Source: Patagioenas fasciata (lineage: Eukaryota > Chordata > Aves > Columbiformes > Columbidae). Taken from it: DNA of 64,000 bases. The notes below the pieces were generated by a model. The model worked only from the letters and a program-made list of their open reading frames with translations. It was not told where the DNA came from and made no database searches. The DNA is taken from the NCBI RefSeq assembly GCF_037038585.1, contig NW_027288510.1, positions 4,097,001 to 4,161,000 on the forward strand, written 5' to 3'. Below, one piece after another: positions 36,301 to 46,633 of the stretch (its first letter is position 1; each line of letters starts with the position of its first letter). A program made the position numbers and the translations under genes.

Positions 36301-39300
36301 CATTTACGCATTCTATACTCTGAAAAACAGCTGAACTGCAAAGAGACAAGACTGCAATTATACCCCCAAAATATTACGCTGAGAATGCTCTTATGTCCAC
36401 GTTTCAAGGGAAGAGGAGGAGAAGGGAGAGAGACCAGTTGGAAAGTTAAAACGTGCTTTGCTAGTACTACTGATGAGGAGAGAAAGTAATGCAAAATATA
36501 CGAAACCAATCGTGGCTCCAGCAGCTTCAGGACAGGCCCCCGGACGCCCTGGGCTGGACTCGGCACTAAACCAGAGCTGGATTCAGGGCTGCAGGGCTGT
36601 ACAGAATTGATCAGCAGCCTTGGCTGCCGCAGCACTAAGTCTAAACCTGGGCCTTTTCTGCACACCAGTCCTACCGTTATGCGCTCCAGAGCCAACGGGG
36701 TCTGAGAAACACGCAGGTAACGTGAGAAAAATGCATGTAGTAGAACTCAGTCTGCCTACTAAGGCTGGAAGTTGATTCCAGTACTCATTCACATACCACG
36801 TGAGCTCTTACGACTTTTCGGCTCACGGCACAGGAAGCTTTGTGCTCTGGATAAGGGGATGTGTCAGGCTTGACGCTGGGAGAACACACAGACAGCAGAG
36901 AAAGGTACTTTACCATCATTCTCCCATTCTTCTTTCTGGAACTGCTCCAGGAGGTTCTGCGCCCTCTTCTCCGGGTCAGAGCCGGGCATGTTCTTCTTCA
37001 GATAACTCAGCACCTTCTGCAGACACACGTACTCGGGCGGCTCTCGGAAATCGTCGGCACATTGGTCGAGCCAGGCTTGTAAAATCGATGCCATCGCACT
37101 GTGAGCAAATTCAGAGAGAACACATGGGTTGTATGCAGCAGGTATTGATGCAATCGCATGGATCTGTACCTAATATAACAACAGGAACACTGAGACATTC
37201 ATCCCCCACGTGAGGGCAGTATGGACACTTCTGTGAGCACAGAATTTAATTTGTTCTTTTTAGGCAAGAAATATTATTAAGATAATACTTCATAGGAAAC
37301 TAAAGGCTGCTTCTTCAATTACACCTTGAGAAACCAGCGCAGTCATTCATATTTTCTCTGCGTTGTATTATTGGATGTGTTATGAGACAGCTGATACTTG
37401 GCCTTTACACAAGCTCCTTGAAGCAAACAGGGCTGTGAATTGTCAAATGAAACAACAGCTCTGCTGCCCACGTCCCGCTCCAGCACCGAACCCTGACTGG
37501 GGCTCGCTGGGCGCTGCAAAACCAAACTTACGTCCTGAGCACTGTGCTGGATCCGGGGGAATTCTGGGTTCCATGTTCTTCAGAGCCCGAGATCTCCAGG
37601 TTTCCGTATCTGAAAAAATGAGATGGCTGTTTAGAGGAACCTCTACTGAGCAACCCAAACAGCGTAATCCATATACAATTGGCATAAACATATAGATATT
37701 GGCATATTCATATACAATTGGCATGAAGACAAGGGCTTCATGCTGGACAACTCCACCGTGGCTGGGGAAGCTGCGGCAGAGATGAAGGGTTTGCACATAT
37801 CCCCCGTGCACTGGTCTTTTTTTAAGGGACAAGCTGTATTGGTTTTCTTGTGTCGGTCCCAGTTTGGTTCCTTAGCGGTCAGACCACGCACGCTTTCCCC
37901 ACCTGGCGCTTAAGCTTTAATGAGATTTGGGATGTGGGCAACGTGCATTTACACATGGTGTGTTTACGCTGAAATCCTGAATTTTGCAGGATTCTTTTCT
38001 GTCAACATCCCCCTGTCGTGTATAATAAATGACGGCTCAGTTTCCATTCTGTCCCGGCTCTCACCTGTCCAGGAGCAGTTCCAGGACTGTGCTGGTGGAA
38101 GCAAAGGCCCTGTACGTGGAGAGGAAGATGCTGATGTATGTGAAGTCATTATCGGCAAAGGCCCTGTACGTGGAGAGGAAGATGCTGATGTATGTGAAGT
38201 CATTATCGGCAAAGGCCCTGTACGTGGAGAGGAAGATGCTGATGTATGTGAAGTCATTATCGGCAAAGGCCGTCGGAAGCGTCTCCACCAGCTTTTCCAA
38301 AGTTCCAGCTTTCAGGGCCCTGCTGTTGCACGTCTCGTCCGGGCTGACAGTGTGTCCTGCAGGGAACTGGTCCCCTTCAGCCTACAAAGTGGAAACAAAG
38401 ACAAAGCACAAAACTCAGACAGAAGCCAGAGCCCCGACAGAGCTTGCACAACGAAACACAGATTCCATTCCACCTTTTCACAGGAATAGTCCATCTCTAG
38501 TTACTAAACAATTTTGTCGGTTTGGGCTCTCCAAACACCAAATGCTGTATCAAATACTGGAGGACAATCAAGACATTTCTTATTGAAACAGCCAAGTGTT
38601 TCCAGTGCTTAAGCTGTAATCTCCTGGTTGCCTTTGAAACTGACCATTCTCTCATAACAGGGCCAACCATTCAAAAACCCCGGATGCTTTCTTAGCATCC
38701 AGAAGTTTAAGAAAGGTTTGTCAGACTTCTTGCAGCATGAAAGATCTAAGTTCCTTCACTTACTCCAACCTCTACAAGAAAACACTAAGCAAGGTTTCAA
38801 GCTTCTCAGTACTTAAAGGAATTGGTAATAAAGCCCAACTCAGTCAAAATGAACAAAACCAGTTGTATTCCTTTCAACACGGGTTCTATGAAATTTTCAG
38901 TTAGAGCTGCATTTCTCTCAGACACATCCACTACCAGCCAACGCTTTTCAGCTGAAAAGCCTCCAAATCACTCTACAAATGCAGCATCACTAAGAACTCT
39001 TCCCATCAGCTGGAAAATGTACAGGAGGTCAAAAATACTTTCTGCTGTTTCTCCCGGTAAAAACAGGAGGCAGAGATGGGAAATCTGCCACTCAAAGTCT
39101 CTATACTACCAACCTGGACACTACACCAAAGCAAGTTCTTATATTATTGCCTTGGATCCTGAAGAAAATGTAGAAACATCGCAACATAACATGAAAGTTC
39201 TACCCACCTCCTGACCCTCTGGCTCAAACTGCCACAGCTGCACCGATTGCAATGAAGTGAGGACACTTTGATCAGCTGGGGGCTTGGCCACCATGCCAGC

Positions 39301-41652
39301 TTTACTTACCCCGAGCCATCTTGCTCCTTCGCTGTCAGTCTGCTGGATCTGCGCTCTTCTCAGGCTGTCGCAGTCAACAGCTCCTTCTTGTGCGTCTTCA
39401 GCTCCATCCTCAGTTGTGCTCTGCCAGGAAAAGGGCCAAGAGAAACAAGTCAGAGAGAAAGGAACATGGTCCCTGCACAAGCGCAGGCTGCAGACACCAG
39501 CATGCCAGCACCAGGATCTCACAACACCTCAACAACGCTCACTTCAGTTGCCACTTTTTAGCTGCCTTCAGTTACCTGGGCCTTTTTGGGCTTTTAACTG
39601 AAAGCAGAGAGGAGCTGAGTGCACAACTTACTGCACAAGTCAATGAAAGAGGTAAGAATTAAACCAGAGAGTCCAGATCTCCTGAACCCCACCACTAACA
39701 GCCGCTGTATTAACATGCTGATACATGTTGAGGAGCAAAGCACTAGAGAATTGAAAACAGATGTAACAATTAACTTCAGAAATACATATACTGGTCCCCC
39801 TGCAACCACATAATGCTTTTTCTGCATACGTACCACTTGAATAATTAAAGTTTCAGGGCTTTACTGACTACCATAGCCTTAAGCACAGCAACAACTCAAT
39901 TAGAAAGGATTTGAGTGCAGTGCAACCAAATCCTGGTTTGGGGAAGCTGGGGTTTGGGGTTTTTTTGGGGGTTGCTTTTCTGGTTTTTTTTTACCTCTTT
40001 TAACTCTAAAATATCCCTAAGTCATACAGAACTGTCTGTGCACCAGTGACTTGCCTCTTGAACGCTCTGTGGAACCTCCACGTCTTCCCCAGGTTGGTTC
40101 CTCACATTTTCTTCCAGGCTCTGTGGAGTCTCCACGTCTTCTTCAGTTGGCTCGCTTGGAGTCTCCTCTGTGCACTCTGCAGTCTCTGTGTCTTCCTCTG
40201 TTGCCTTGCTTAGACCGTTCTCAACGCGCTCTGGAGTCTCTGCGTCTTTGTCTGATACCTTGCTTGTAGTCTCCACATCTTCCTCTCTTGTCTCGCTTAG
40301 AGTCTGCTCAATGCGCTCTGGAGTCTCCTCAACGCGCTCTGGAGGCTCCTCAGTACACTCTGGGCTCTCCACTTCTTCCTTGGTTGGCTTGGTCAGAGTC
40401 TCCTCAAGGCTGTGCAGAGACTCCACATCTTCCTCGTGTCTCTTCTGCCTGGGTGTCCTCCTCCTTGGTCTTCTCCAGCATCTCCAAAGAGACAGGTTCC
40501 GAAAGGGGAAGTTCCGAGCCTGTTAGAAAACAACGGAAAAACAGTTTTGAATTGCAGATAGCAACACATTTACTTTTAACGTCCTTGCAAAAGTACCGGG
40601 ACAAGATCACATGAACCCTGAAATTCAGACACTATTACAATGCAAAAAATAGATAGGATCATAGAAACATTTTGGTTGGAAGAGACCATCGAGTGCAACC
40701 GTCAACCCACCCCTGGCACTGCCCCATGTCCCTCAGGACCTCATCTATGTCCCTTTTAAACCCCTCCAGGGATGGTGACCCCACCGCTGCCATGGGCAGC
40801 CTGTTCCAATGTCTAATAACCCTTTCACAGAATCACAGAATCCCAGAATCCCAGAATGTCAGGGGTTGGAAGGGACCTGGAAAGCTCATCCAGGAGCAGG
40901 AACACCCAGCTGAGGTTCCACAGGAAGGGGTCCAGGCGGGTTTGAATGTCTGCAGAGAAGGAGACTCCACAACCCCCATGGGCAGCCTGGGCCAGGCTCT
41001 GACACCCTCACCATGAAGAAGTTTCTTGTCAAATTTAAGAGGAACCTTTTGTGTCTCAGTTTGTACCCGTCACCCCTTGTCCTGTCACTGGTTGTCACTG
41101 AGAAGAGCCTGGCTCCATCCTCCTGACACTCACCCTTTACATATTTATAAACATTAATGAGGTCACCCCTCAGTCTCCTCTTCTCCAGCTCCAGAGCCCC
41201 AGCTCCCTCAGCCTTTCCTCACACGGGAGATGCTCCACTCCCTTCAGCATCTTGGTGGCTGCGCTGGACTCTCTCCAGCAGTTCCCTGTCCTTCTGGAGC
41301 TGAGGGGCCACAACTGGACACAATATTCCAGGTGTGGTCTCCCCAGGGCAGAGCAGAGGGGCAGGAGAACCTCTCTGACCTACTGACCACCCCCTTCTAA
41401 CCCACCCCGGGTATCATTGGCTTCCTGGCCACAAGGGCCCAGTGCTGGCTCATGGTTTTCCTTCCTCAGTGTGATATATCACACTATATTTCAAATTTAA
41501 TCTCTTTTTTTTAGCCATGCCTTTTAAGAAATGAGAAAGCGTTACACAAATCCCTTTTATGAAGTGAAACTGCAAAAAGAACTATTACATTTTTTAGCAC
41601 TAAAGGGACAATTTACCTGGGGAGGGCGGGCGGCGGGGCCCGGCTCGCTCAT
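30194..41652 (-). CDS. RGL1-like: RGL1-like Ral guanine nucleotide exchange factor, copy 3 (all exons present)
   Basis: This is the only copy with both a promoter and a native 3' end in the window. It has eighteen coding exons, described individually below. Domain order is an acidic N-terminal extension (exon 2), REM (exons 3-6), CDC25 (exons 7-13), a Ser/Pro/Thr-rich linker (exons 14-15) and RA (exons 16-18). Phases agree at every junction except the last, where the acceptor looks mutated. Two features set it apart. Exon 4 holds three tandem copies of a 54-bp segment, adding 36 residues to the REM domain in frame. Exon 13 has an in-frame TGA at 32829-32831, shared with copies 2 and 4. Conceptual translation to that TGA is 649 residues. 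Four or five introns lie downstream of the TGA, so nonsense-mediated decay would be expected unless the stop is spliced out or read through. RGL1-family proteins activate Ral GTPases and are recruited by GTP-Ras through the RA domain; a product ending at the TGA would keep the GEF module and lose Ras binding. Confidence 0.82.
30496..30610 (-). CDS. RGL1-like: Copy 3 exon 17: Ras-association domain
   Basis: This exon encodes [16 protein letters not shown] and [14 protein letters not shown], a clear RA-domain match. It ends in phase 1 before GTGGGG. The copy 4 equivalent is 46936-47050; copy 2 has lost it. Confidence 0.92.
31290..31442 (-). CDS. RGL1-like: Copy 3 exon 16: start of Ras-association domain
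   Basis: This 51-codon exon encodes [20 protein letters not shown] and GNIYRSIL, the first beta strands of the RA ubiquitin-like fold. Equivalents are 10703-10855 (the last exon of copy 2) and 47730-47882. Confidence 0.92.
31931..32069 (-). CDS. RGL1-like: Copy 3 exon 15: Ser/Thr/Pro-rich linker
   Basis: This exon encodes [16 protein letters not shown] and [20 protein letters not shown]. It begins with the family FLG motif and is otherwise low-complexity linker. It leaves in phase 0 before GTAGGG. Equivalents are 11344-11482 and 48371-48509. Confidence 0.85.
32488..32580 (-). CDS. RGL1-like: Copy 3 exon 14: linker
   Basis: This 93-nt exon encodes [19 protein letters not shown] and QKSVVKRFS, matching the RGL1 segment that ends in a KSMVKRLSL-like stretch. 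Because this segment is conserved beyond the TGA, the stop is a substitution and not an exon boundary error. Equivalents are 11901-11993 and 48928-49020. Confidence 0.88.
32815..32936 (-). CDS. RGL1-like: Copy 3 exon 13: end of CDC25 domain, with in-frame TGA
   Basis: This exon encodes EFEV, then AQ and [18 protein letters not shown], then QWFRRQRH. Codon 36 is TGA at 32829-32831, and SDEE follows in the same frame. The exon leaves in phase 2 and the next exon continues in frame as [12 protein letters not shown], reproducing the family sequence apart from the stop, which sits where RGL1 has Leu. Copy 3 also has two Ile to Met changes in this exon. Equivalents are 12228-12349 (TGA 12242-12244) and 49255-49376 (TGA 49269-49271). 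Confidence 0.9.
33581..33613 (-). CDS. RGL1-like: Copy 3 exon 12: CDC25 domain, 11 codons
   Basis: This short 33-nt exon encodes [11 protein letters not shown] between a CCAACAG acceptor and a GTAAGT donor, phase 0 on both sides. It matches the family exactly. Equivalents are 12994-13026 and 50021-50053. Confidence 0.93.
33924..34010 (-). CDS. RGL1-like: Copy 3 exon 11: CDC25 catalytic core
   Basis: This 29-codon exon encodes [20 protein letters not shown] then [22 protein letters not shown] is the most conserved RasGEF motif and lies near the GTPase-binding face. Equivalents are 13337-13423 and 50364-50450. Confidence 0.95.
34392..34476 (-). CDS. RGL1-like: Copy 3 exon 10: CDC25 domain
   Basis: This exon encodes [20 protein letters not shown] then TSRELLLK. 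It is 85 nt and leaves in phase 0. In RGL1 about 30 residues (EGTSKF onwards) separate this block from the next; no exon for them is evident in the following intron. Equivalents are 13805-13889 and 50832-50916. Confidence 0.92.
34627..34730 (-). CDS. RGL1-like: Copy 3 exon 9: CDC25 domain
   Basis: This exon encodes [20 protein letters not shown] and [11 protein letters not shown], ending in phase 2 before GTAAGG. The acceptor is TTTCGCAG here and TTTCACAG in copies 2 and 4. Equivalents are 14040-14143 and 51067-51170. Confidence 0.93.
34962..35177 (-). CDS. RGL1-like: Copy 3 exon 8: CDC25 domain, first conserved block
   Basis: This 72-codon exon is phase 0 on both sides. It encodes [40 protein letters not shown] and [10 protein letters not shown], all hallmarks of the RalGDS-family CDC25 domain. 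Equivalents are 181-396, 14375-14590 (one Asn to Ser) and 51402-51617. Confidence 0.95.
35828..35952 (-). CDS. RGL1-like: Copy 3 exon 7: acidic linker into CDC25 domain
   Basis: This exon encodes [14 protein letters not shown] then [13 protein letters not shown], the entry to the RasGEF catalytic domain. It is 125 nt, entering in phase 1 and leaving in phase 0 before GTATGT. Equivalents are 1047-1171 and 15241-15365. Confidence 0.92.
36914..37098 (-). CDS. RGL1-like: Copy 3 exon 6: REM-domain C-terminal helices
   Basis: This 185-nt exon encodes [17 protein letters not shown] and [18 protein letters not shown], nearly identical to the RGL1 family. It ends in phase 1 before GTAAAG. Equivalents are 2133-2317 and 16327-16511; copy 2 has Tyr to Asn in VLSYLKK. 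Confidence 0.93.
37532..37609 (-). CDS. RGL1-like: Copy 3 exon 5: REM-domain loop
   Basis: This 78-nt exon begins ATACGGAAACC after TTTTTTCAG and ends AGGAC before GTAAGT. Joined in phase it gives [14 protein letters not shown], matching the RYGNL start of this segment in RGL1. Equivalents are 2751-2828 and 16945-17022. Confidence 0.9.
38065..38381 (-). CDS. RGL1-like: Copy 3 exon 4: REM domain core with triplicated segment
   Basis: This exon contains [10 protein letters not shown] and [12 protein letters not shown], the signature of the RasGEF N-terminal (REM) domain. It ends in phase 2 (LLLDR). The exon is 317 nt here but 209 nt in copy 1 (3284-3492) and copy 2 (17478-17686). The extra 108 nt are two additional perfect copies of a 54-nt unit at 38106-38267, which adds 36 residues in frame. 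Confidence 0.92.
38106..38267 (-). repeat. 54-bp x 3 perfect tandem repeat inside REM exon
   Basis: The three units are 38106-38159, 38160-38213 and 38214-38267. Copies 1 and 2 have one unit each. Each unit encodes 18 residues of the REM domain ([10 protein letters not shown] then IFLSTYRA), so the reading frame is kept. The perfect identity of the units points to a very recent event. Confidence 0.98.
39310..39420 (-). CDS. RGL1-like: Copy 3 exon 3: start of RGL1 homology
   Basis: This 37-codon exon is phase 0 on both sides. It follows a TGGCAG acceptor and ends GGG before GTAAGT. The residues EGAV, RAQIQQ and ARWLG match the region immediately upstream of the REM domain in RGL1. Equivalents are 4421-4531 and 18615-18725. 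The frame stays open past the donor, but the spliced form with exon 4 reproduces the family sequence (ARWLG followed by [13 protein letters not shown]). Confidence 0.85.
40055..40519 (-). CDS. RGL1-like: Copy 3 exon 2: basic patch plus acidic Thr/Glu repeat, 155 codons
   Basis: The acceptor is TAACAG at the right end. The donor is AAGAG followed by GCAAGT, a good GC-AG donor; without it the frame runs to a stop about 30 nt later. The first 30 or so residues are basic and Arg-rich ([12 protein letters not shown]). The rest is a degenerate repeat of about 11-13 residues built on TEEDVETP-like motifs. RGL1 and RALGDS do not have this segment at their N-termini as far as I know. It ends in phase 0 against exon 3, whose residues align with the RGL1 N-terminus. 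Equivalents are 5166-5630 and 19360-19824. It is open in all three copies. Confidence 0.7.
40656..41454 (-). mobile_element. Nested CR1 pair in intron 1 of copy 3
   Basis: The same pair again. The terminal microsatellite has one extra 8-9 bp unit relative to copies 1 and 2, which accounts for a small offset in the spacing. Confidence 0.88.
41617..41652 (-). CDS. RGL1-like: Copy 3 exon 1: start codon and 12-residue N-terminus
   Basis: The ATG lies at 41650-41652 inside the CpG island, and the exon ends CAG before a GTAAAT donor, phase 0. It encodes [12 protein letters not shown]. Equivalents are 6719-6754 (copy 1) and 20914-20949 (copy 2, with one Ala to Thr change). This start was chosen because it joins in phase to the acidic exon 2 and sits just inside the GC-rich block. 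Longer open frames in the island are not supported by homology. Confidence 0.6.
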
Positions 41653-42113
41653 ACCCGTCCGCAGCAGGGCCCGCAGCCGATCCCGCACATGGCGCTGTGT
41701 CCGCGTCCGCAGGCAGGGCTGCTGCCGGCTCCGCCAGCCCCGCACTCCCGCTCTCTCTCGCACCGACCGCTCGCCCCCACGCCAACGGCGGCGACGGCTC
41801 CGCCGGCACCACGGCGACCGGACGCGGCCTCGCGGCGGCACGCGCCGCCCGCAGCCGGCCAATCGCAGCTCGCCGCCGCTCCGCGCGCGCCCCCTTGCCC
41901 CGCCCTCAGCCCGCCCGCAGTCCGAGCCCTTGCTCAGCCGGACAAGGCGCCGGGAGCGGGACGGACGGACCGAGCCGGGAGCGTGGGCATCAGACTGTGC
42001 GTGCAACACAACGTGTGCTGCGGCAGAGCCCGGGGCGAGCGCTCCCGGAGCTGCTTCACGCACACGCACCACGCGCTGGGATTTTACTCCTGGCCCTTTA
42101 AAGATTCCTAGCA
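41617..42113 (-). promoter_or_regulatory. CpG-island promoter of RGL1-like copy 3
   Basis: Near-identical to the islands of copies 1 and 2. Copy 4 has no equivalent. Confidence 0.7.
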
Positions 42114-42394
42114 CAATTGCTTACATACAGTTCTGAACTAGATATTCATTCTGTGGCTTAAAGTGTTAGTTCGTTAGTAGGCTCTTATTATGTAGTTGGT
42201 TAACCCTTTAAAATGTTATTTCCCTCTATCAATATAACTTCATAAACAAGTTTCCTAACTTTTTACATAGAACTTCACCACCTTTTCCTTTTCCAGGTTC
42301 AGAGCCCGTGCCCCGTTTGGTTATATCTGTAAACATTAAACATCTTCTCAGCACGAACCACAGCTGCATTTCTCACAGTTCCCCTTTTTGCTTT

Positions 42395-43507
42395 TTATCC
42401 CATTGATTCGTGCTTTGACTTCAAAGTTAGCCAGCACCTGCCTAAAATCATTAATTTATACCCCGTTCCTTTTGCTGCCATTTCAGGATCGATAGGCATG
42501 GCTGAGATTTGCATGCCTTGGACTGCTGAATGTAGTAACTGAATAAAGCACGGGATCATGCACGGCACAAACAGTAAACGCAGAAATGCACATACTATCA
42601 CGAACCCTATTTTCTTCCACCAGGCTACAGTTTCGAGACCAATATCCATTAGGTGGACCTGGCCACCAAGTGGGAGGAATAGAGGTACTTGACGAATTTG
42701 CCCTCAACGCTAACTGACAAGGGGTTCGTCCAACGTATTCAGTCATTTGAGACCCCCCACATATCCAGCACGAGGTGACATTTAATTCTCGGGCTGTCTT
42801 TTCCATAAGATCTATAAACAGGTTTTTCCCTGCTGTCGGTAATTGTAATCCTTTGTCTTTTTGCCTTATTTCCTCATACCAATCACTGCTGTTCTGTACC
42901 AATTTCTGTTGCTCTTGCTTTCCTTTTAATTCCTGAGTGGCACTCTTAACTAACTCCTCCTTCTACTGATCTTGCACTCCCCCTCCATCTGAATAGCCCC
43001 ACTCACCACCTTGTGTAAAACAGATCCTCTGTTCTCCCCTAGGGCAGGAGGCAGAGCCTACAGCGAGTCCACCTTTCTCTAGGTTAGTTGCTACCCATCA
43101 TTCCTGCCCTTGGATTTCACACTTCTCCAATTTTTTTCTATCATAACATCCAGAATTAATAGGAGCGTGATAATGTAGAACATGTTGGATTAGTCTCCCT
43201 ATTCTCACACGCTCGTAGCACTTGGTACAGGGATTGGCCAGGCTAAGTTGGGAACAATAAGTCACCACTGCCAGCAAGGGGATCAGGTCCAGGGTTCTGC
43301 ACCCTCTGCCTCTCTGGCCGACCAGGCTGCAGCCGCAGCCGAGTTCGTCATCTTCTCGGCAGCAAGGGCCGTGTCCCCGCCTTTCCTGTTTTTACCGTTA
43401 GCGTGGCGACTTTTTATCGTTTCCCAACTCTTGGCCTTCACTTCCCAGGAACAACAGGAGCAACACGGAATGTGGTTTCTCTGTCTGCACTCTGTTCTCC
43501 TCATCAC
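42395..43507 (-). pseudogene. env: Class I env remnant, spacer 3
   Basis: An uninterrupted copy of the env remnant, matching spacer 1. It lacks the class II insertion, so it represents the empty-site allele of that insertion. Confidence 0.75.
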
Positions 43508-43837
43508 TGGTGGGCTCTAAATTCCCATTCACCCCTTCCGTAAATACCTCCCACCATTCTCCGCTATTCTTTTTCTATTCTTCCAGCGGCAACTGGAATC
43601 CTCAACCGAGCCCCGGTTTCCTTATCTTCTGTTCTTAGACATTTCTTACACAATCCTGTCGGTAAGTTCCCTTTGTGGATATGCTTATACCACAGTCCAT
43701 TTACAACCTAAACATCAGATATAAAATGAGAATTACATATACAACTCGGTTCAACACATTTAGCTATTAAGCCATTCTCATTTTCATTTATACTGGGCAT
43801 TCACATCAATAACACTAATAGTAGTTACATCACCAAT

Positions 43838-44039
43838 CCCGTGTCAACTTCAATTTCAGTTCCCCTGGTTCTTGAGTTACTTTCCAGGTTCTTTCTTCCC
43901 TCAGGGCTCCTCTAACTCGAGAGACGCGTGTCCATCCTTTCCCTGCCCTCCCAACAGCTGTTTCTGTAGTTAACAAAACAAGAAAAGGTCCCTCCCATCA
44001 TGGGGTTGGAGTTTCTTCTTTTCAGGTTTTCATTAGTGT
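43838..44039 (-). pseudogene. pol: Class I integrase C-terminal fragment, spacer 3
   Basis: The same fragment as in spacer 1, with the same broken frame. Confidence 0.7.
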
Positions 44040-44768
44040 TGCCCCCATATCTACCAGAAATTCTACTTGTTTTGTTCTTTTGGGTTTCTTCTTCCCAATG
44101 CGGTGAGCACCACCCAGGCTGCTCACCCAGAAGGACTAAAACTGCTTCCCAGTGCAACCCCAAACACCCTTCACTTCAGCAGGTGACCGCACTTGTGCTT
44201 TCAGCTCCTGGGCTGGTGCTGTCCGGGCTTTCCCTGCTCAGCACTGACTGTGTTTTGGGAAGGCAGGAGCCAGTGCAAACCCTTCTCCGCTGTTCTGCTC
44301 TTTTTCTGCTCTTTTTCCCCTTTGCTGTGAAGCTCAGCTGCTCCATGAGTTATTGTGTTCTCCTGTGAGCGTGGGGTTTGTCCTCTGCTGTGGAGCACGA
44401 GAGCGAAGCCCCCGGAGCCCCGGCTGGTGCAGACCCCGCAGCGAGGGTGACAGACCCGGAGCCAGGAGCAGTTTCCCCAGGGTGAGGAGCAAGTGGAGCT
44501 GCTCACACCAAGGGCACAGGCAGGGTTGGTGCACGTCACCGGTTCTAAGGCTGTCACCAGAACCTGACAACCTGACAACAGTGTGCTGGCTCCCCGGGCA
44601 GTTGAAGTACAACCAGAACGCAAGAGGCAGCTTAAATTCGGGGTCGTCTTTTTGCCAGGAGCAACAAATGCCGTGATGGAGACAACGGGGAAAAGGTGGA
44701 AACTCTCAGACCGCGGTGCAGTCTCAGAGAGGAAAAGAGATGAACGAGGCACTGATGAGCGGGAAGAG

Positions 44769-46630
44769 TTGACGTATTTATCATAGAAACATTAAAGGTT
44801 ATAGAGAGATGGAATGTTACACGAGATCAAATATTTAAATACATTCGCTCCAGACACAAAATAGTGTTAAAAAGTTCATCTATTTATTATAGATACATTA
44901 AATATTACACAAAGCCCAAACATGATCTAAAGATCAAACATTAAAATCTACTAACTCCAGACAAGAATTGGTGGGAAAACATTTGCATATTTATTAGATA
45001 AGTATTAAATATTAAATAAAGATTAAATAGAATACAAAATCAAACATTAAAATATATTAACTCCAGACACAAATTAGTGGTCAAAAGTTAATCCATTTAT
45101 TATAGAAACATTCAATATTATATAAAGATTAAATATCATATAAAGATCAAATATTATCTAGAGATCAAACACTAAAATCTACTAACTCCAGACGAGAATT
45201 GGTGGAATAAAGTTCAAGTATTTATTATATAAATATTAAATAAAGATTATGTATTATATAAAGCTTAAATAGTAATCCTAGTAACTCCAGATCAAAAAAT
45301 ACTGGAAAAATGTTTACGTATTTTTATAGAAACATTCAATAATATATAGAGATTAAATATGATATAAGGATCAAATATTAAACTATATTAACTCCAGACA
45401 AAAATTAGTTGAAAAAAGTTATGTATTTGTCATAGAAATGTTACATATCTATAAAAACTAAATACTACATAAGGATCAAATATTAAAATATTTTAACGCC
45501 AGACAAGAATTGGTGGGGGAAAAAAGTTCACAGATTTCTTATGTAAATAAAGATTATGTATTAAATAAAGATTATGTATGATATAAAAGCTCAAATCTTA
45601 ATATATATTAACTCAAGAGAAGAATTAGTGGAAAAAAAGTGACGTATTTATTATAGAGATGTTACATCCATGTAAAGATTGAATATGACATAGGGATCAA
45701 ATATTAGAATATTTTAATGCCAGACAAGAATTGGTGGAAAAAAGTTCAAGTATTTATTCTATAAATATTAAATAAAGATGATGTGTTCTATAAAGCTCAG
45801 TTATTAGTATCTATTAACTCCAGAAAAAAAGGGTGGAAAAAAGTTTCTCTATTTATTTTATATGCATCTCTAGATATGTGATATAAAGCTCAAACACTAT
45901 CTACAGAAGAAACATTAAAATACATTAACTCCAGACAAAAATGGGTTGAAAAACGTTGATATACTTATCATATCAATATTAAATATTATACAAGGATCAA
46001 ATATTGTATAAAGATTTAATAATAAAATATATCAACTCCAGAAAATAATTATTGGGGAAGGTCTATGTACATAGTAAATAAATATTAAATATTAGTACAT
46101 TAAATAAACATATTAAATAAATATTAAACATTAGTACATTAAATAAACATATCACATAAATATTAAATATCAGTATGTTAAATAAAAAATATTAAATAAA
46201 GCTCAAATACGAGATACAGCTAAACCATTTAAATATATTAACTCCAAGGAGAAATTAGTGGAAAAAGTTTACGTACTTATTCTGTGAATACTGAATATTA
46301 TACAAAGCTAAAATATTCTATAAAGCTAAGCTATTTAAATATAGGAACTCCAAGCAGACATCAGTAGAAAAAAGATGATATAATATTGAAGGTTTCTGTA
46401 GAAGTATGGAAAGATTAAATATGATAAACACATCGAGTATTAAAATACATTAACTGCAGAGAAAAACTGGAAAAAAGTTAATATACTCGTTATAGAAATA
46501 TTAAATATGATACAAAGCTCAAACATTATATACAGGTCACATATTAAAATACATGAACTCCTAACTAAAACTGGGGGGAAAAAAGTTTACGTACTTATAA
46601 TATAAACAGTAAATCCTATCCAGAGCTCAG
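44769..46630. repeat. A/T-rich satellite, about 105-bp period, 3' of RGL1-like copy 4
   Basis: The same array as 28329-30190, unit for unit, with scattered substitutions. The array therefore existed before the duplication and has not been rehomogenised within each locus. Confidence 0.93.
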
Positions 46631-46633
46631 CCA

